DNA of 64,000 nucleotides from CAWDZK01 sp963807005. GTDB taxonomy: Bacteria; Actinomycetota; Actinomycetes; JACCUZ01. The stretch spans positions 62,001-126,000 of the forward strand of contig CAWDZK010000004.1 of the NCBI GenBank assembly GCA_963807005.1, given 5' to 3'. Shown here piece by piece: positions 61,021-64,000 of this stretch. The notes beneath the pieces are model-generated. The model was not told where the DNA came from and did not search any database. It saw nothing but the letters and a program-made list of their open reading frames with translations. Position 1 is the stretch's first letter. The number at the start of each line of letters is the position of its first letter. Made by a program: the position numbers and the translations under genes.

Positions 61021-61221
61021 GTGACCGAGCACGACGACGGGTGGCGCGGCTGGGGGTTCCTGCGCGCCATGTCGGCGCAGTCGGCGCGGGCGGAGAAGTT
61101 CGACCGCCGGCTCCGGTGGGCCCGGCTGGGCCGCCGCCTGGGCGCCGAGGACAGGCCGTCGTCCCGTCGGGAGCGGGTCAGCGCCAGCGTGGCGCCCGCG
61201 GCACGTCGCCGCCGCCGCTGA
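61021..61221 (+). CDS. Small basic hypothetical protein
   Basis: 66 residues from GTG 61021. Starts VTEHDDGWRGWGFLRAMSAQ, then an Arg-rich amphipathic stretch (KFDRRLRWARLGRRLG) and an Arg-run C-terminus. The end overlaps the convergent MDMPI gene by 44 bases (61178-61221). No family recognised. The real end could be verified only by proteomics. Confidence 0.55.
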   Translation: MTEHDDGWRGWGFLRAMSAQSARAEKFDRRLRWARLGRRLGAEDRPSSRRERVSASVAPAARRRRR

Positions 61222-61906
61222 GCGTCAGCCCGTCGCCGGCCGACCGGCCGGTCAGCCAGGCCGCCAGCCGGGTGGTCGGCCCGGACAGCTCCGGCCCGGC
61301 GGCCGCGACCTCCCAGCGGGCGTCCCGGTCGGCCGCGACCAGCGTCCCGACCGGGCAGTCCCGGTGGTCCCGGAACAGCCCGCTGAGCTGGTCCAGGGTG
61401 CGGGCCGCGAACTCCGGGTCCCAGTCGTCCGGGCCGTACCCCGCGTCCAGGTCGACGTGGTGGATCTCCACCTCCCGGGTCCGCAGCATCGGCAGCTCCC
61501 AGCCGTACGCCGACGCGCCGGACCGCATCGACACCTCCCGCTGCTGCGCCTCGGCCGGGAAGTCGGCGTACGCCGCCAGCAGCCGCTCGGCCGACTCGGC
61601 CACGTCCAGCCGCAGGTCGCCGATGTGCCGGCCGGCCCCGGCCTCGATGTCGGTGTCCCGGCTGTCGTCGCCGCCGGGGTACATCGGCCGGCCGTCGCCG
61701 GTCACCGCCGCCATCACCAGGTTGACCATGCCGTCGGCGTTGCGGGCGATGTGGGCCAGCACGTGCCCCCGGCTCCAGCCGGGCAGCAGCGACGGCTCCC
61801 TGCAGGCCTCCTCGGTGAGGCCGTCGACGCTGGCCAGGAGCCGGTCGGTGGCCTCGGCCATCTCGTCCAGCGCCGCCTGCAGGTCCCGTCCGTCGGTGCC
61901 CGTCAT
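61178..61906 (-). CDS. Mycothiol-dependent isomerase-like (MDMPI/DinB) protein
   Basis: 242 residues from ATG 61906. An MDMPI N-terminal helix bundle with the metal-binding motif PGWSRGHVLAHIARNADGM (His residues) and, further on, REVEIHHVDLDAGYGPDDWD, followed by a small C-terminal domain (DARWEVAAAGPELSGPTT). Family members are thiol-dependent maleylpyruvate isomerases or unknown transferases that use mycothiol, the actinobacterial thiol. Convergent overlap with the small basic gene. Confidence 0.88.
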   Translation of the reverse strand: MTGTDGRDLQAALDEMAEATDRLLASVDGLTEEACREPSLLPGWSRGHVLAHIARNADGMVNLVMAAVTGDGRPMYPGGDDSRDTDIEAGAGRHIGDLRLDVAESAERLLAAYADFPAEAQQREVSMRSGASAYGWELPMLRTREVEIHHVDLDAGYGPDDWDPEFAARTLDQLSGLFRDHRDCPVGTLVAADRDARWEVAAAGPELSGPTTRLAAWLTGRSAGDGLTLSGGGDVPRAPRWR

Positions 61907-62073
61907 GCGCCCGACCCTAGCCACCCCGGCCGGCACCCGGGCAGGTGCCGCCGGCCAGCGCCGGCCGCCCGGATCCGGCCGGGCGGTGGTTGTCCGACCG
62001 GCCGCTTAGCATGGTCCGGCGGGGCCCGAGGCTCCGGCAGACCTGCCCGACCGACACCGGCCGAAGGATCTTC

Positions 62074-64000
<1,927 letters not shown>

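Noticed and set aside
61990..62012. uvrA promoter with TTGTCC and TAGCAT
   Set aside because: The spacing is only 11 bases, too short for a sigma-70-type promoter; no LexA box was visible either.

Overview
The window is a high-GC (roughly 70% or more by eye), densely coded stretch of an actinobacterial chromosome. Evidence for Actinobacteria: an Rpf/LysM resuscitation factor behind a c-di-AMP riboswitch, an ANTAR response regulator next to a tRNA gene, a DNA polymerase I lacking visible proofreading residues, an MDMPI-type mycothiol-dependent isomerase homologue, many GTG starts, and the order polA - rpsA - coaE - uvrB - terC - uvrA. I cannot name a genus.

Layout. 1-16.1 kb is mostly core: arfB (cut by the edge), rpf, an acylphosphatase, a matrixin-like lipoprotein, a CAA-anticodon tRNA, the pdtaR-like regulator, a branched-chain amino acid ABC system (binding protein on +, livHMGF on -; LivH carries an extra secreted N-terminal domain), a GNAT, a thioesterase, polA, a lytic transglycosylase and a methyltransferase. 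16.2-19.0 kb holds a large secreted beta-propeller/Ig/DNRLRE protein. 19.0-26.2 kb is an accessory mosaic: a duplicated-domain VOC protein, a YdeI-like gene, a MarR regulator divergent from a membrane protein/hemerythrin pair, a cupin, and several repeated DNA fragments and gene remnants.

26.1-53.4 kb is a large surface polysaccharide locus wrapped around rpsA. It encodes a polyprenyl-phosphate sugar transferase (initiation), UDP-glucose dehydrogenase and UDP-xylose synthase (precursors), five glycosyltransferases (three GT2, two GT4), an O-antigen ligase/polymerase-like protein, a Wzz-like protein, an ABC exporter, two sulfotransferases, a VWA surface protein and three related secreted beta-helix proteins. 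Beside the exporter lies a 792-residue protein that seems to fuse a Rossmann/methyltransferase-like part, a nucleotidyltransferase-like part, a nucleoside-diphosphate-kinase-like part and a sugar/protein-kinase-like part. The cluster probably makes a xylose- or uronate-containing, possibly sulfated, exopolysaccharide. No Wzx flippase is visible.

53.8-64 kb returns to core genes: coaE, uvrB, two tandem TerC genes behind a yybP-ykoY (Mn2+) riboswitch, a TSUP transporter, an MBL hydrolase, a tiny basic protein overlapping an MDMPI-type isomerase gene, and the first two thirds of uvrA. The strongest leads are the four-part fusion protein, the beta-helix/sulfotransferase content of the polysaccharide locus, and the repeat mosaic at 19.3-26.2 kb, where an ancestral VOC-GNAT segment exists in two copies, one of them split by a ydeI cassette.
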